Shown here in pieces: positions 52,912 through 60,343 of a stretch of DNA of 64,000 nt. The stretch lies in assembly GCF_018860155.1 (NCBI RefSeq), contig NZ_JAHKNI010000002.1, forward strand, positions 124,001 to 188,000, written 5' to 3'. A model generated the notes under the pieces. That model did not search any database. It was not told the origin of the DNA and saw nothing but the letters and a program-made list of their open reading frames with translations. The DNA comes from Nocardia albiluteola. GTDB taxonomy: Bacteria; Actinomycetota; Actinomycetes; Mycobacteriales; Mycobacteriaceae. A program made the translations under genes and the position numbers. Each line of letters opens with the position of its first letter. The first letter of the stretch is position 1.

Positions 52912-52961
52912 GACTGCACCTCGCCGGCGCTAGGTGGTTGGCTCCACTTCGCCCCGTTCAT
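52908..52961 (-). CDS. Micro-ORF joining plsB to the repeat array
   Basis: ATG 52961 overlaps the plsB TGA (ATGA). The 17-codon frame MNGAKWSQPPSAGEVQS ends at TGA 52908-52910, overlapping GTG 52911 of unit 1. Its MNGA start and GEVQS end match the repeat units, so it looks like a shortened divergent copy of the same module. Confidence 0.45.
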   Translation of the reverse strand: MNGAKWSQPPSAGEVQS

Positions 52962-55333
52962 GGCCCGTCCGTCCGGTTCGAGGGATCCAGGGCCGCGGCG
53001 CGAGAGATCCGGGCGCTGATGATGCGCAGCTCGTCGGCGAAAGCCCTTCTGCGGGTGGGGAGATCGGTGCCGTCGGGGGTGAGCAGGCCGTGGTTGTCGG
53101 CGAGTTTCAATGCGCTGGAGAACAATTCGGAGGACACCGATTCGGGGCTGTGCAGCCGCTGCTGCAGCAGCATCTGATGGCCGACCGCCAGGCATTCGTC
53201 GATGAATTGCTTGCGATCCAGCGGCCCGCCGTCGTGGGCCGCGAGGCGTTCGGCCACCACCAGTTGCGCGTCGAAGAACGAGCGCAGCACGCGGTGCGCC
53301 ATGATGAAGCCGGAATCGGCCAGCGTCGCCAGGATGTCGGCGCCCACGGTGCCGTCGGCCGTGCGGGTGCGCCAATCCGGTACCGCCAGCAGCATTTCCG
53401 CGGTCATCTCCGCCGCGAATTCGGCGCGCTCGGGGAAGAAGAACTCGAATTTCAGCAGGTCCCGCAGTCGATAGGCGGCCTCCCAGCCGGCCTCGAGCTG
53501 CTGCCCCTCCGGCGCCTCCACCGCGGCGAGCACCGACAGCTCGAGGATGGCGCGGTTGACGAACCAGTGCACCGCGCTGTTGCGATAGAACGCCGCCTCC
53601 AGGTGCGCGCCGGTCTCGATCGAATACACCGGCTCGAGTCCGCCGCGGTAGACCGTCACCACCTTCGCGGCCGACAGCTGCTCGAGCACCACCGCGAGCC
53701 CGTTGTCGTCGTCCAGGGCCTCGAGTTCGCCACCGGGCAGGCCCCGGTTACCGATATAGCCGCGCACCGGCCGCAGCGCCATGCGCACCTCGCCGAGGGT
53801 CAGCGCACGCTCGTCCACGCCGAGCAGAATCAGGGTGACCAGCGCGTTCACCGTGATCGGGGTCACCGCGTTGATGCCGACGGCCACCTCGAAGGCCAGC
53901 TGCTGCACGGCCTTTCGCTCCTGATCGTGAACCTGCGCGGGCAGCGGCTCGGCCGGGCCCGGATCGGGCTGGAGCGGATCGCCGTGCGCGCCCAGGCGTT
54001 CGCGCGCCGAGAGCGGGGTGCCGAAGCGCACGTACACGTGCCCGGCCGAATGCTGTTGGTTGCGAATGTATCGCGCCAGCCAGGGTAGGTTCTCGGGCTT
54101 CTTCACCCCGCCCGCCTGCTCGGTGGCGATCGCGCCGAGCTCGTTGAGCCGCTCGTAGGTGATCGACACCGGAACGAGCATCACGTCCTCGACGCGGCGC
54201 GAACGAATCGCGGCCGCAAGGTAATTCAGTAGTCCGTACCGCGGCGGGCGGAGCTTGCCGGTGCGTGTGCGCCCGCCCTCGAAATACCACTCCAGGTTGA
54301 ACCGCTTGGCCAGCAGGTAGGCGAAGTACTCCTCCACCACCGCCTTGTACACCTCGTCGTCGCCGAAACTGCGCCGGATGAACACCGTTCCGGTGCGTCG
54401 GGCGATCGGGCCCATCGGCCAGAACCGCAGGTTCGCGCCGCCGATCACATGGTTCGGCGGAAAGTCGTTGCGCGCCAGGGCATCACCCAGCACGAACGCA
54501 TCCACGTAGGATCGGTGCGAGGGCAGGAACACCAGGGGGTAGCGCTGATTCAGGCGGCGCAGCGCGGCCAGGCCGGACGTGTCCGCCTCGACCTGCCAGG
54601 CCGAGGCGTGCACCGGGCGCATGGCCTGGGTGAACAGATCCGAGACCAGCCGGCTCTGCGCCGCCACCAGTTCCCGCAGTGCCCGCTCCGCGCGCCGGTA
54701 TACCTCGCTCGGGCGCAGGCTCATGTGCTCGGCGATGGCGTCGAGGCGGCGCAGGAATTCGGGGGAGTCCAGGATCTCCTCGGCGACCAGCCGCGGCACC
54801 TTGTACCGATCGCCGATCACGGCGCGTTCGGCGCGCTCGAGCGCCACGATTCCGGCCCGGACGATGGCCCGGGCGAACGGTTCGGCGGAGCCGGCCACGG
54901 CGGGATTGTTGGCCCGCAGCTCGCTGAGCCGGGCGGGCTGACCGGTCAGCACCAGGTGGCGATCGGGCGCCTTGGCCACCAGGCGGCGTTGCAGCAGCCG
55001 GTGCGGGCTGCGTGGATTGCTGAGAGTGGCCAGGTCGGTAAAGGTGATGCGGCGCACCCCGTCTCGCTCCGCGGGCAGCCACAGCACCCGGATCGGCAGC
55101 ACCAGCGGATCGTCCCGGCGCCCGACCAGCCGCGCCGCCACCGCCTCGGGGTCGAGGTCGAGCTGGGTGACCGGGGTGTCGATGCCGAGCTCCGCGGTGA
55201 CCCCGCCCTCGGCCAGCCAGCCGCCGATCAGCTCGCGCTCCACCGGCGAGCTCGCATCCACCAGGGCGACCACCGATTGCGGTGTATCGCTCGGGCCGGG
55301 CGGCGCCGGAACACCGGCGCGGTGATCGATCAT
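52958..55333 (-). CDS. plsB: Glycerol-3-phosphate 1-O-acyltransferase
   Basis: This is a 791-residue membrane-associated enzyme that acylates glycerol-3-phosphate, the first step of phospholipid and triacylglycerol synthesis. The start is ATG 55333 with GGAAGG upstream. The catalytic H273-x4-D278 is in LPSHRSYVDAF. Glycerol-phosphate binding blocks are RRTGTVFIRRSFGDD, YFEGGRTRTGKLRPP and VPVSITYERL. The length fits the long PlsB family (about 780-830). Its stop overlaps a micro-ORF that leads through the repeat array to the HAD-PlsC gene, whose product uses lysophosphatidate, the PlsB product. Confidence 0.95.
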   Translation of the reverse strand: MIDHRAGVPAPPGPSDTPQSVVALVDASSPVERELIGGWLAEGGVTAELGIDTPVTQLDLDPEAVAARLVGRRDDPLVLPIRVLWLPAERDGVRRITFTDLATLSNPRSPHRLLQRRLVAKAPDRHLVLTGQPARLSELRANNPAVAGSAEPFARAIVRAGIVALERAERAVIGDRYKVPRLVAEEILDSPEFLRRLDAIAEHMSLRPSEVYRRAERALRELVAAQSRLVSDLFTQAMRPVHASAWQVEADTSGLAALRRLNQRYPLVFLPSHRSYVDAFVLGDALARNDFPPNHVIGGANLRFWPMGPIARRTGTVFIRRSFGDDEVYKAVVEEYFAYLLAKRFNLEWYFEGGRTRTGKLRPPRYGLLNYLAAAIRSRRVEDVMLVPVSITYERLNELGAIATEQAGGVKKPENLPWLARYIRNQQHSAGHVYVRFGTPLSARERLGAHGDPLQPDPGPAEPLPAQVHDQERKAVQQLAFEVAVGINAVTPITVNALVTLILLGVDERALTLGEVRMALRPVRGYIGNRGLPGGELEALDDDNGLAVVLEQLSAAKVVTVYRGGLEPVYSIETGAHLEAAFYRNSAVHWFVNRAILELSVLAAVEAPEGQQLEAGWEAAYRLRDLLKFEFFFPERAEFAAEMTAEMLLAVPDWRTRTADGTVGADILATLADSGFIMAHRVLRSFFDAQLVVAERLAAHDGGPLDRKQFIDECLAVGHQMLLQQRLHSPESVSSELFSSALKLADNHGLLTPDGTDLPTRRRAFADELRIISARISRAAALDPSNRTDGP

Positions 55334-55482
55334 TGCGAAACCTTCCATCTGATGACGCTTTCCCATTCAATCCCGGCCGGTGGGTTTCGCGCAGGAGGTT
55401 GGCGACCATCATCTGGAGGCGGCGGCGATGAGCGACGATCGGGCGCCGACCCGGACGTGAATACCCGGGCCCGCACCGTTCC

Positions 55483-56118
55483 CTACTCCCCGAGCAGGTG
55501 CAGATCGTAGAAGAGCCGATAGCGATCGGGATCGTCCGGCAGGAACCAGTGCAGCCCCTCGAGGGCGAAGATCGACACGAGGTTGATCGCGATCACCGCG
55601 GTGATGAATCCGAAGCAGATTCGCCCGATCAGCCGGTGCGGCACCGCCGGAACCGTGGGCGCGGCGGTCCGGTACGACAGCGACAGCACCACGCCGATGA
55701 CCGCGATCGCCGTGACGAACAGCACCAGCGCCCACACGTACAGGTGCAGGCCCAGCACCGGCGCCCCGTACCCCGGGTCCCCGGGCCGAATGTGCAGCAT
55801 CGTCTGCCGCCAGGATGCGAAACCGCCTGCGGTGCAGCCGATCAGCGCCAGGCCCCAGCCCGTCGCGTAGTCCTGCGGCTCGATGTCGCCGTTCATGGCA
55901 TTGCGCACGATGTAGGCGCCGCCCAGCCCGGCCAGCAGCATGAACATCCGCTGCACCACGCACAGCGGGCACGGGTAATCCCAGGCGATGAACTGCACGC
56001 CCAGCCCGCCGCAGACCACCCCCGTCCAGCCCGCCATGAATACGCAGGCCAGCCAGAATTGGGTCCGGCCGAGCGCCGGCCGCACTCGATCGGTGGCATT
56101 TTCCGACTGCACGCTCAC
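55483..56118 (-). CDS. DsbB-like disulfide-bond formation membrane protein
   Basis: The protein has 211 residues from GTG 56118, which overlaps the stop of the small upstream gene. Membrane helices flank the motif YPCPLCVVQRMFM with Cys50 and Cys53, the quinone-proximal pair of DsbB. A second periplasmic Cys pair, normal in DsbB, is not evident; single cysteines occur at 25 and 36. It also has a longer C-terminal part with two extra helices. The likely role is re-oxidation of an exported thiol oxidase using quinone. Confidence 0.87.
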   Translation of the reverse strand: MSVQSENATDRVRPALGRTQFWLACVFMAGWTGVVCGGLGVQFIAWDYPCPLCVVQRMFMLLAGLGGAYIVRNAMNGDIEPQDYATGWGLALIGCTAGGFASWRQTMLHIRPGDPGYGAPVLGLHLYVWALVLFVTAIAVIGVVLSLSYRTAAPTVPAVPHRLIGRICFGFITAVIAINLVSIFALEGLHWFLPDDPDRYRLFYDLHLLGE

Positions 56119-56279
56119 CAGGTCAGCCCCAGCCCGAGTCCGCCGGTGATGTGGTGCCACAGCAGCAGGCAGGTCAGCACCAGAACGATCCACCATGCGC
56201 CCAGGACGACCCGGCGCGATTGTTGCCGATACATCACCGCCACGGTTGCAAGCAAACCCGCGAAGAGGAGCGTGTCCAT
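56115..56279 (-). CDS. DUF5993-like small membrane protein
   Basis: This is a 54-residue protein from ATG 56279: MDTLLFAGLLATVAVMYRQQ, a basic turn, then the second helix GAWWIVLVLTCLLLWHHITG and GLGLGLTW. This pattern matches DUF5993, which I recall as a constant neighbour of DsbB-family genes. Its TGA overlaps the GTG of the dsbB-like gene. It is probably a partner subunit of the DsbB-like protein. Confidence 0.75.
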   Translation of the reverse strand: MDTLLFAGLLATVAVMYRQQSRRVVLGAWWIVLVLTCLLLWHHITGGLGLGLTW

Positions 56280-56422
56280 GCCCGCGAAGGCTACCGTTTA
56301 TAGAGGTAGAAGCGGCGTATGCGCGCCGCCCCCGGCCTTTTTCCTTTTACGATGAGCAAACTGCGCGCAAATATCGGCGAATTATTGCGAACCGGGTATC
56401 GGACTCGACCCGGTTGCCGATC

Positions 56423-56428
56423 TAGACT
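56423..56428 (+). promoter_or_regulatory. -10 element of the SDR gene, leaderless start
   Basis: TAGACT is followed by seven bases and GTG 56436. No ribosome site is present, so the mRNA is likely leaderless. Confidence 0.55.
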
Positions 56429-56435
56429 CGAATCC

Positions 56436-57311
56436 GTGAACGGCTGGAGCATTTCCGACCTACCCGATCAGAGCGGCCGGACGATCATCGTCACCGGCGC
56501 GAACAGCGGCCTCGGCGCGGTGACCGCGCGGGCGCTGGCCGGAGCGGGTGCGCAGGTGATCATGGCGTGCCGCGACGAGGTGAAGGCGCGGGCGGTGGCG
56601 AACACGATCGGCGAGCGGGCCCAGGTGCGCCGGCTCGACCTTGCCGATCTGACCTCGATCCGTGAATTCGCAGACTCCGTCGAGCGCGCCGATGTGCTGA
56701 TCAACAACGCCGGTGTGATGGCGCTGCCGTTCAAGCACACCGCGGACGGCTTCGAAATGCAGGTCGGCACAAACCATCTCGGGCACTTCGCGCTGACCGG
56801 GCTGCTGCTGGAGAAGATCTCCGACCGCGTCGTCACCCTCTCCAGCGGCGCGCACCTGATCGGCCGCATCGACCTGACCGACCTGAACTGGGAGCACCGC
56901 CGCTACGAACGCTGGCGGGCCTACGGACAATCCAAGCTGGCCAACCTGATGTTCGCCCGTGAACTGCAGCGCCGCCTCACCACGGCGAGCTCGCCGAAGA
57001 TCTCGGTCGCGGCCCACCCCGGTTATGCCGCAACGGATCTGCAGTCCCACACCGAATCCCTCCTGGATCCGGTGATGACGCTCGGCAACCGGCTGCTGGC
57101 CCAGAGCGCCGAGATGGGCGCGCTGCCGACCCTGTACGCAGCCACCACCGACGTCGAGCGGGGCGGTTTCTACGGTCCGACCGGCCTGGGCGGCCTGCGC
57201 GGCTACCCGGGCCCGAGTGGCTCCTCGGCCGCCTCGAAGGACGAGGTCACCGCCCGCCGGCTGTGGGATCTGTCCGAGCAGCTGACCAAGGTCTCCTACC
57301 GCTTCCACTGA
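56436..57311 (+). CDS. Short-chain dehydrogenase/reductase
   Basis: The protein has 291 residues from GTG 56436; the longer frame from 56319 overlaps the promoter. The cofactor motif TGANSGLG is at residues 20-27, NNAGVM follows, and the catalytic triad includes the Ser of VVTLSSGAH and Y163-x3-K167 (YGQSK). The group resembles retinol/protochlorophyllide reductase-like SDRs that are abundant in mycolata. MACRDE after strand 2 suggests NADPH. The substrate is unknown. Confidence 0.92.
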   Translation: MNGWSISDLPDQSGRTIIVTGANSGLGAVTARALAGAGAQVIMACRDEVKARAVANTIGERAQVRRLDLADLTSIREFADSVERADVLINNAGVMALPFKHTADGFEMQVGTNHLGHFALTGLLLEKISDRVVTLSSGAHLIGRIDLTDLNWEHRRYERWRAYGQSKLANLMFARELQRRLTTASSPKISVAAHPGYAATDLQSHTESLLDPVMTLGNRLLAQSAEMGALPTLYAATTDVERGGFYGPTGLGGLRGYPGPSGSSAASKDEVTARRLWDLSEQLTKVSYRFH

Positions 57312-57475
57312 GAGCTGTTCCGGAAGGGATTGCGGGACGGCCGGATTCGGGCACGCTGGTCCGGTCCGTCGGAGTGAGACAGCTCACTTCCGGGGTTGTC
57401 ACACTCGCGAGAGGCGCGTCGTCGTCTTGGTATAGCGCCGCCACACCGGGCGGCACCGAGAGTGAGGACATTGTC

Positions 57476-57946
57476 ATGGAACCTCGTATCGACTTCAGCA
57501 ACGAGACCTTCGTCAAGTTCATCAAGCGCCTGGGCAACGCCGGTCAGGTCGTGCACCAGTCCACCGTGCCCGCGATCACGCAGCACATGGTGATGCTGCG
57601 TGCCAGCCAGATCAACGGGTGCGGCTTCTGCACCGATATGCACGCCAAGGACGCCGTCGCGGCCGGCGAGGACTGGGTGCGGCTGAACCTGGTCGCCGCC
57701 TGGCGCGAGGCCACCGTGTTCACCGAGGCCGAGCGGGCCGCGCTCGCCCTGGCCGAGGAGGGCACCCGGCTGGCCGATGCCCACGAGGGCGTCAGCGACG
57801 AGACCTGGGAGCAGGTGCGCAAGCACTACGACGACGAGCAGATCGGTGCGCTGGTCTCGCTGGTTGCCGTGATCAACGCCTACAACCGGCTCAATGTGAT
57901 CGCCCGGACCCCCGCGGGCAGCTACGTCGCCGGGTCGCTGGGCTGA
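57476..57946 (+). CDS. AhpD-like carboxymuconolactone decarboxylase-family protein
   Basis: The protein has 156 residues from ATG 57476. The redox motif C49-x2-C52 with His56 (NGCGFCTDMHAKD) marks it as an AhpD-like peroxidase/disulfide protein of the CMD superfamily. The C-terminal helices (LVSLVAVINAYNRLNVI) are typical. It probably reduces peroxides in a trimer or hexamer. The aroF leader promoter lies just beyond its stop. Confidence 0.9.
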   Translation: MEPRIDFSNETFVKFIKRLGNAGQVVHQSTVPAITQHMVMLRASQINGCGFCTDMHAKDAVAAGEDWVRLNLVAAWREATVFTEAERAALALAEEGTRLADAHEGVSDETWEQVRKHYDDEQIGALVSLVAVINAYNRLNVIARTPAGSYVAGSLG

Positions 57947-57952
57947 GTCTGG

Positions 57953-57958
57953 TACAGT
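57953..57958 (+). promoter_or_regulatory. -10 element of the aroF leader, leaderless
   Basis: TACAGT is seven bases upstream of GTG 57966, the leader peptide start. Confidence 0.6.
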
Positions 57959-57965
57959 CGCCGAC

Positions 57966-58031
57966 GTGCAGCGCGCGTATTTCTGGTTTATCTCCCCGGC
58001 CCTGGGTGGGCCGGTCGGTGAACCGCGCTGA
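57966..58031 (+). CDS. Aromatic amino acid leader peptide of aroF
   Basis: This 21-codon frame reads VQRAYFWFISPALGGPVG and ends EPR. Codons 5-8 are Tyr-Phe-Trp-Phe in a row, the end products of the pathway that begins with AroF. It starts at GTG exactly seven bases after a -10 element. A hairpin CCGGCCC/GGGCCGG (57996-58014) forms within the later codons, and a terminator-like stem follows at 58041. A ribosome-mediated attenuator for aroF, with a leader called aroR, is known in Corynebacterium. This looks like an independent or shared counterpart. Confidence 0.75.
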   Translation: MQRAYFWFISPALGGPVGEPR

Positions 58032-58040
58032 CCTTCCCCC

Positions 58041-58073
58041 ATCCCGAGCCGCACACAGTCGGCTCGCCGGGAT
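58041..58073 (+). promoter_or_regulatory. Attenuator terminator of aroF
   Basis: ATCCCGAGCCG (58041-58051) pairs with CGGCTCG-CC-GGGAT (58060-58073, 2-base bulge) around an 8-base loop, followed by TTCC. It lies between the leader stop and aroF. Confidence 0.55.
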
Positions 58074-58113
58074 TTCCACATCGTGGGCCGACCTGAGAAC
58101 AAGGAGCCACACG

Positions 58114-59199
58114 ATGACCACAGCAGCCGACGTCGATGCCAAACACAGCGACCTCGACGATCGTCGCACCCTGAGCATCAGCCCCCTCCTCTCGCCCGCC
58201 GACGTGCGCCGCGCGCACCCCATCGACGACACCCTCGCCGACATCGTCCGGGCCGGGCGCAAGGCCACCGTTGATGTGCTGCGCGGCGCCGACGACCGCC
58301 TCATGGTGATCGTCGGCCCGTGCTCGGTGCACGACCCCGAGGCCGCCCTGGAGTACGCGCGGCGCCTGGCCGCCAAGGCCGCCGAGATCTCGGACCGGCT
58401 GCACGTGGTGATGCGGGTGTACTTCGAGAAGCCGCGCACCACCCTGGGCTGGAAGGGCCTGATCAACGACCCGCACCTGGACGGGTCGTTCGACGTCAAC
58501 ACGGGCCTGGGGCTGGGCCGGGAGCTGCTGGTCGGCATCACCGCGCTCGGGCTGCCCGTGGCCTGCGAATTCCTCGACCCGATCACCCCGCAGTACATCG
58601 CCGACCTGGTCTCCTACGGCGCGATCGGGGCCCGCACCGCCGCCAGCCAGGTGCACCGGCAGCTGTCCAGCGCGCTGTCGATGCCGGTCGGCATCAAGAA
58701 CGGCACCGACGGCGACGTGCAGGTGGCCGTCGACGGTGTGCGTGCGGCCGGGGCCAGCCACGTCTTCCCCGGTACCGACCTGGAGGGTCGGTCGGCGCTG
58801 ATCCGCACCGCCGGCAACCCCGACTGCCACGTCATCCTGCGCGGCGGCAGCAACGGCACCAACTACGATGCTGCCTCGGTCGCCGAGGCCTGCCTGCGGC
58901 TCGAGAAGGCGCAGCTGCCCCAGCGCGTGGTCGTCGATGCCAGCCACGGCAACAGCAACAAGGACCACAACCGGCAGGTCGACGTCGTGACCGATATCGC
59001 CGCGCGCATCGCCGACGGCGACCGCGCCGTCGTCGGCCTGATGATGGAGAGCTTCCTCGTCGCCGGACGCCAGGACCTGACCCTCGGCCGCGCCGCCGAC
59101 CTGACCTACGGCCAGTCCATCACCGACGCCTGCATCGACTGGGACACCACCGCCGCGCAGCTGGATCGCCTGGCGGACGCGGTCGCTGCCCGTCGCTGA
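58114..59199 (+). CDS. aroF: DAHP synthase, type I
   Basis: The protein has 361 residues from ATG 58114, with AAGGAG upstream. It condenses phosphoenolpyruvate and erythrose-4-phosphate, the entry to the shikimate pathway. Motifs are MVIVGPCSVHDPEAALEYA, FEKPRTTLGWKGLINDP, GARTAASQVHRQLSSAL, IKNGTDGDVQVAVD, and the metal His in DASHGNSNKDHNRQ. This is the AroFGH-type enzyme, feedback-sensitive in relatives. Many actinobacteria have a type II enzyme; whether this strain also does cannot be seen here. It is controlled by the aromatic leader upstream. Confidence 0.96.
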   Translation: MTTAADVDAKHSDLDDRRTLSISPLLSPADVRRAHPIDDTLADIVRAGRKATVDVLRGADDRLMVIVGPCSVHDPEAALEYARRLAAKAAEISDRLHVVMRVYFEKPRTTLGWKGLINDPHLDGSFDVNTGLGLGRELLVGITALGLPVACEFLDPITPQYIADLVSYGAIGARTAASQVHRQLSSALSMPVGIKNGTDGDVQVAVDGVRAAGASHVFPGTDLEGRSALIRTAGNPDCHVILRGGSNGTNYDAASVAEACLRLEKAQLPQRVVVDASHGNSNKDHNRQVDVVTDIAARIADGDRAVVGLMMESFLVAGRQDLTLGRAADLTYGQSITDACIDWDTTAAQLDRLADAVAARR

Positions 59200-59216
59200 G
59201 ATCGCTTCCCGCGGTG

Positions 59217-59260
59217 GGGATTCGCGGTCGTTTCACGGCGCTGGAACGACCGCGAATCCC
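59217..59260 (+). terminator. Strong terminator after aroF
   Basis: Perfect 16-base arms GGGATTCGCGGTCGTT (59217-59232) and AACGACCGCGAATCCC (59245-59260) enclose 12 bases, 17 bases after the aroF stop. The following 280 bases to the LysE gene hold nothing recognisable. Confidence 0.85.
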
Positions 59261-59539
59261 GGACTCGATGCGGAGTCGCCCTGTGCGCCAGCGCATCTCG
59301 ACTCTGTTATGCGCCGGCAACCTGTGGTCGACGGACCGGCCCGGGGGGACGGACCAAATGCGGATCGGTGACGGCGTGTGTCGTCGGGGTGAGCGCCGAA
59401 CCCGTGACGGCGTGCGGCGGTTGGCATGTGGGTAACGCGCCTCGGTATGGCCGGTCGCGCGAAGTGGCCGTTGCGATGCAGACCAGTTGTTCCGGATTGG
59501 ATCGCGACAGCGGGTCGGGTGAACGTCCACTATGGGCTC

Positions 59540-60184
59540 ATGATCGGAACGACTGCGATTGCGGGTGTGGCGCTGGCCTCGCTCGGGCTGGTTTTGACGC
59601 CCGGGCCCAACATGATGTACCTGGTGTCCCGAACGGTGTCGCAGGGGCGTCGTGCCGGACTGGTGTCGCTGTGCGGTGTCGCCGTCGGATTCCTGGCATA
59701 CCTGAGCGCCGCCACGGCGGGGATCACCACGATCTTCGCGGTGGTGCCCGAGCTGTATCTGGCGCTGAAACTCGCGGGCGCGCTGTACATCGGCTGGCTG
59801 GCGTGGAAGACGCTGAAGCCCGGCGGGACTTCGCCCTTCGCGCCCACCGAGCTGCCCGCCGATCGCCCGGGCAAGCTGTTCGGGATGGGTCTGCTGACCA
59901 ATCTGCTGAACCCGAAGATCGCCATCATGTACATGGCGCTGATCCCGCAGTTCGTGGTTCCCGCGCACGGGCGGATCTGGTTGCAGAGCCTGTGCCTCGG
60001 TTCGGTTCAGGTGATCATCGCCGTGACCGTGAACGGCCTGATCGTGGTCGGTGCGGGCACGATCGCGGCCTTCCTCGGCGAACGCCCGCTGTGGTTGCGG
60101 ATTCAACGCTGGGTCACCGGCACCATGCTCGGGGCGATCGCGGTCCTGCTGGCCTCGGACCGCACGCGTCCCCTGCCCGCCTGA
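59540..60184 (+). CDS. LysE/RhtB-family amino acid exporter
   Basis: The protein has 214 residues from ATG 59540; the upstream in-frame extension has no hydrophobic character. The N-terminal motif LASLGLVLTPGPNMMYLVSR is the LysE/RhtB signature, and six membrane helices follow. LFGMGLLTNLLNPKIAIMYMALIPQF is the second family block. It exports amino acids or similar metabolites; which one is not predictable. It stands alone. Confidence 0.92.
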   Translation: MIGTTAIAGVALASLGLVLTPGPNMMYLVSRTVSQGRRAGLVSLCGVAVGFLAYLSAATAGITTIFAVVPELYLALKLAGALYIGWLAWKTLKPGGTSPFAPTELPADRPGKLFGMGLLTNLLNPKIAIMYMALIPQFVVPAHGRIWLQSLCLGSVQVIIAVTVNGLIVVGAGTIAAFLGERPLWLRIQRWVTGTMLGAIAVLLASDRTRPLPA

Positions 60185-60216
60185 CCGGCAACAGACCTCC
60201 GGATCGCGAACAACGC

Positions 60217-60304
60217 GAGAAGGGTTGGTGCACACCGTGATCCGGTGTGCGGATAAATCCAGGGCGAGGGTGTCCCCGGCTTCCGTCCAGCGGCCGGGGG
60301 CACC
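60217..60304. repeat. Direct repeat A (88 bp) flanking the efflux module
   Basis: This sequence is about 85 percent identical to 63649-63737, including the exact stretch GGGTGTCCCCGGCTTCCGTC. The right part forms a hairpin (GGTGTCCCCGGC with GCCGGGGGCACC) followed by TTGTTCT. Both copies are in the same orientation. Confidence 0.8.
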
Positions 60305-60343
60305 TTGTTCTATCCGGGCGGTCTTCCGCGACCGCTGTCGGTG

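Larger units (their letters stand above)
52589..52931. repeat. 80-bp tandem repeat, four full copies plus a partial
   Basis: Four units of exactly 80 bp start at 52589, 52669, 52749 and 52829, each opening CACGACT(G/C)CACCTCGC, with a fifth partial copy from 52909. They differ by only a few bases. Read on the minus strand, each unit carries a ribosome site, a GTG start and a TGA that overlaps the next GTG. It fills the whole space between plsB and the HAD-PlsC gene. There are no spacers, so it is not CRISPR. Confidence 0.95.

Noticed and set aside
52589..52931. CRISPR array
   Set aside because: The 80-bp units are contiguous with no unique spacers, and no cas gene is present.
52242..53177. 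311-residue plus-strand frame through the 80-bp repeats
   Set aside because: It is antisense to plsB and HAD-PlsC, and its repeats are just the DNA repeats translated.
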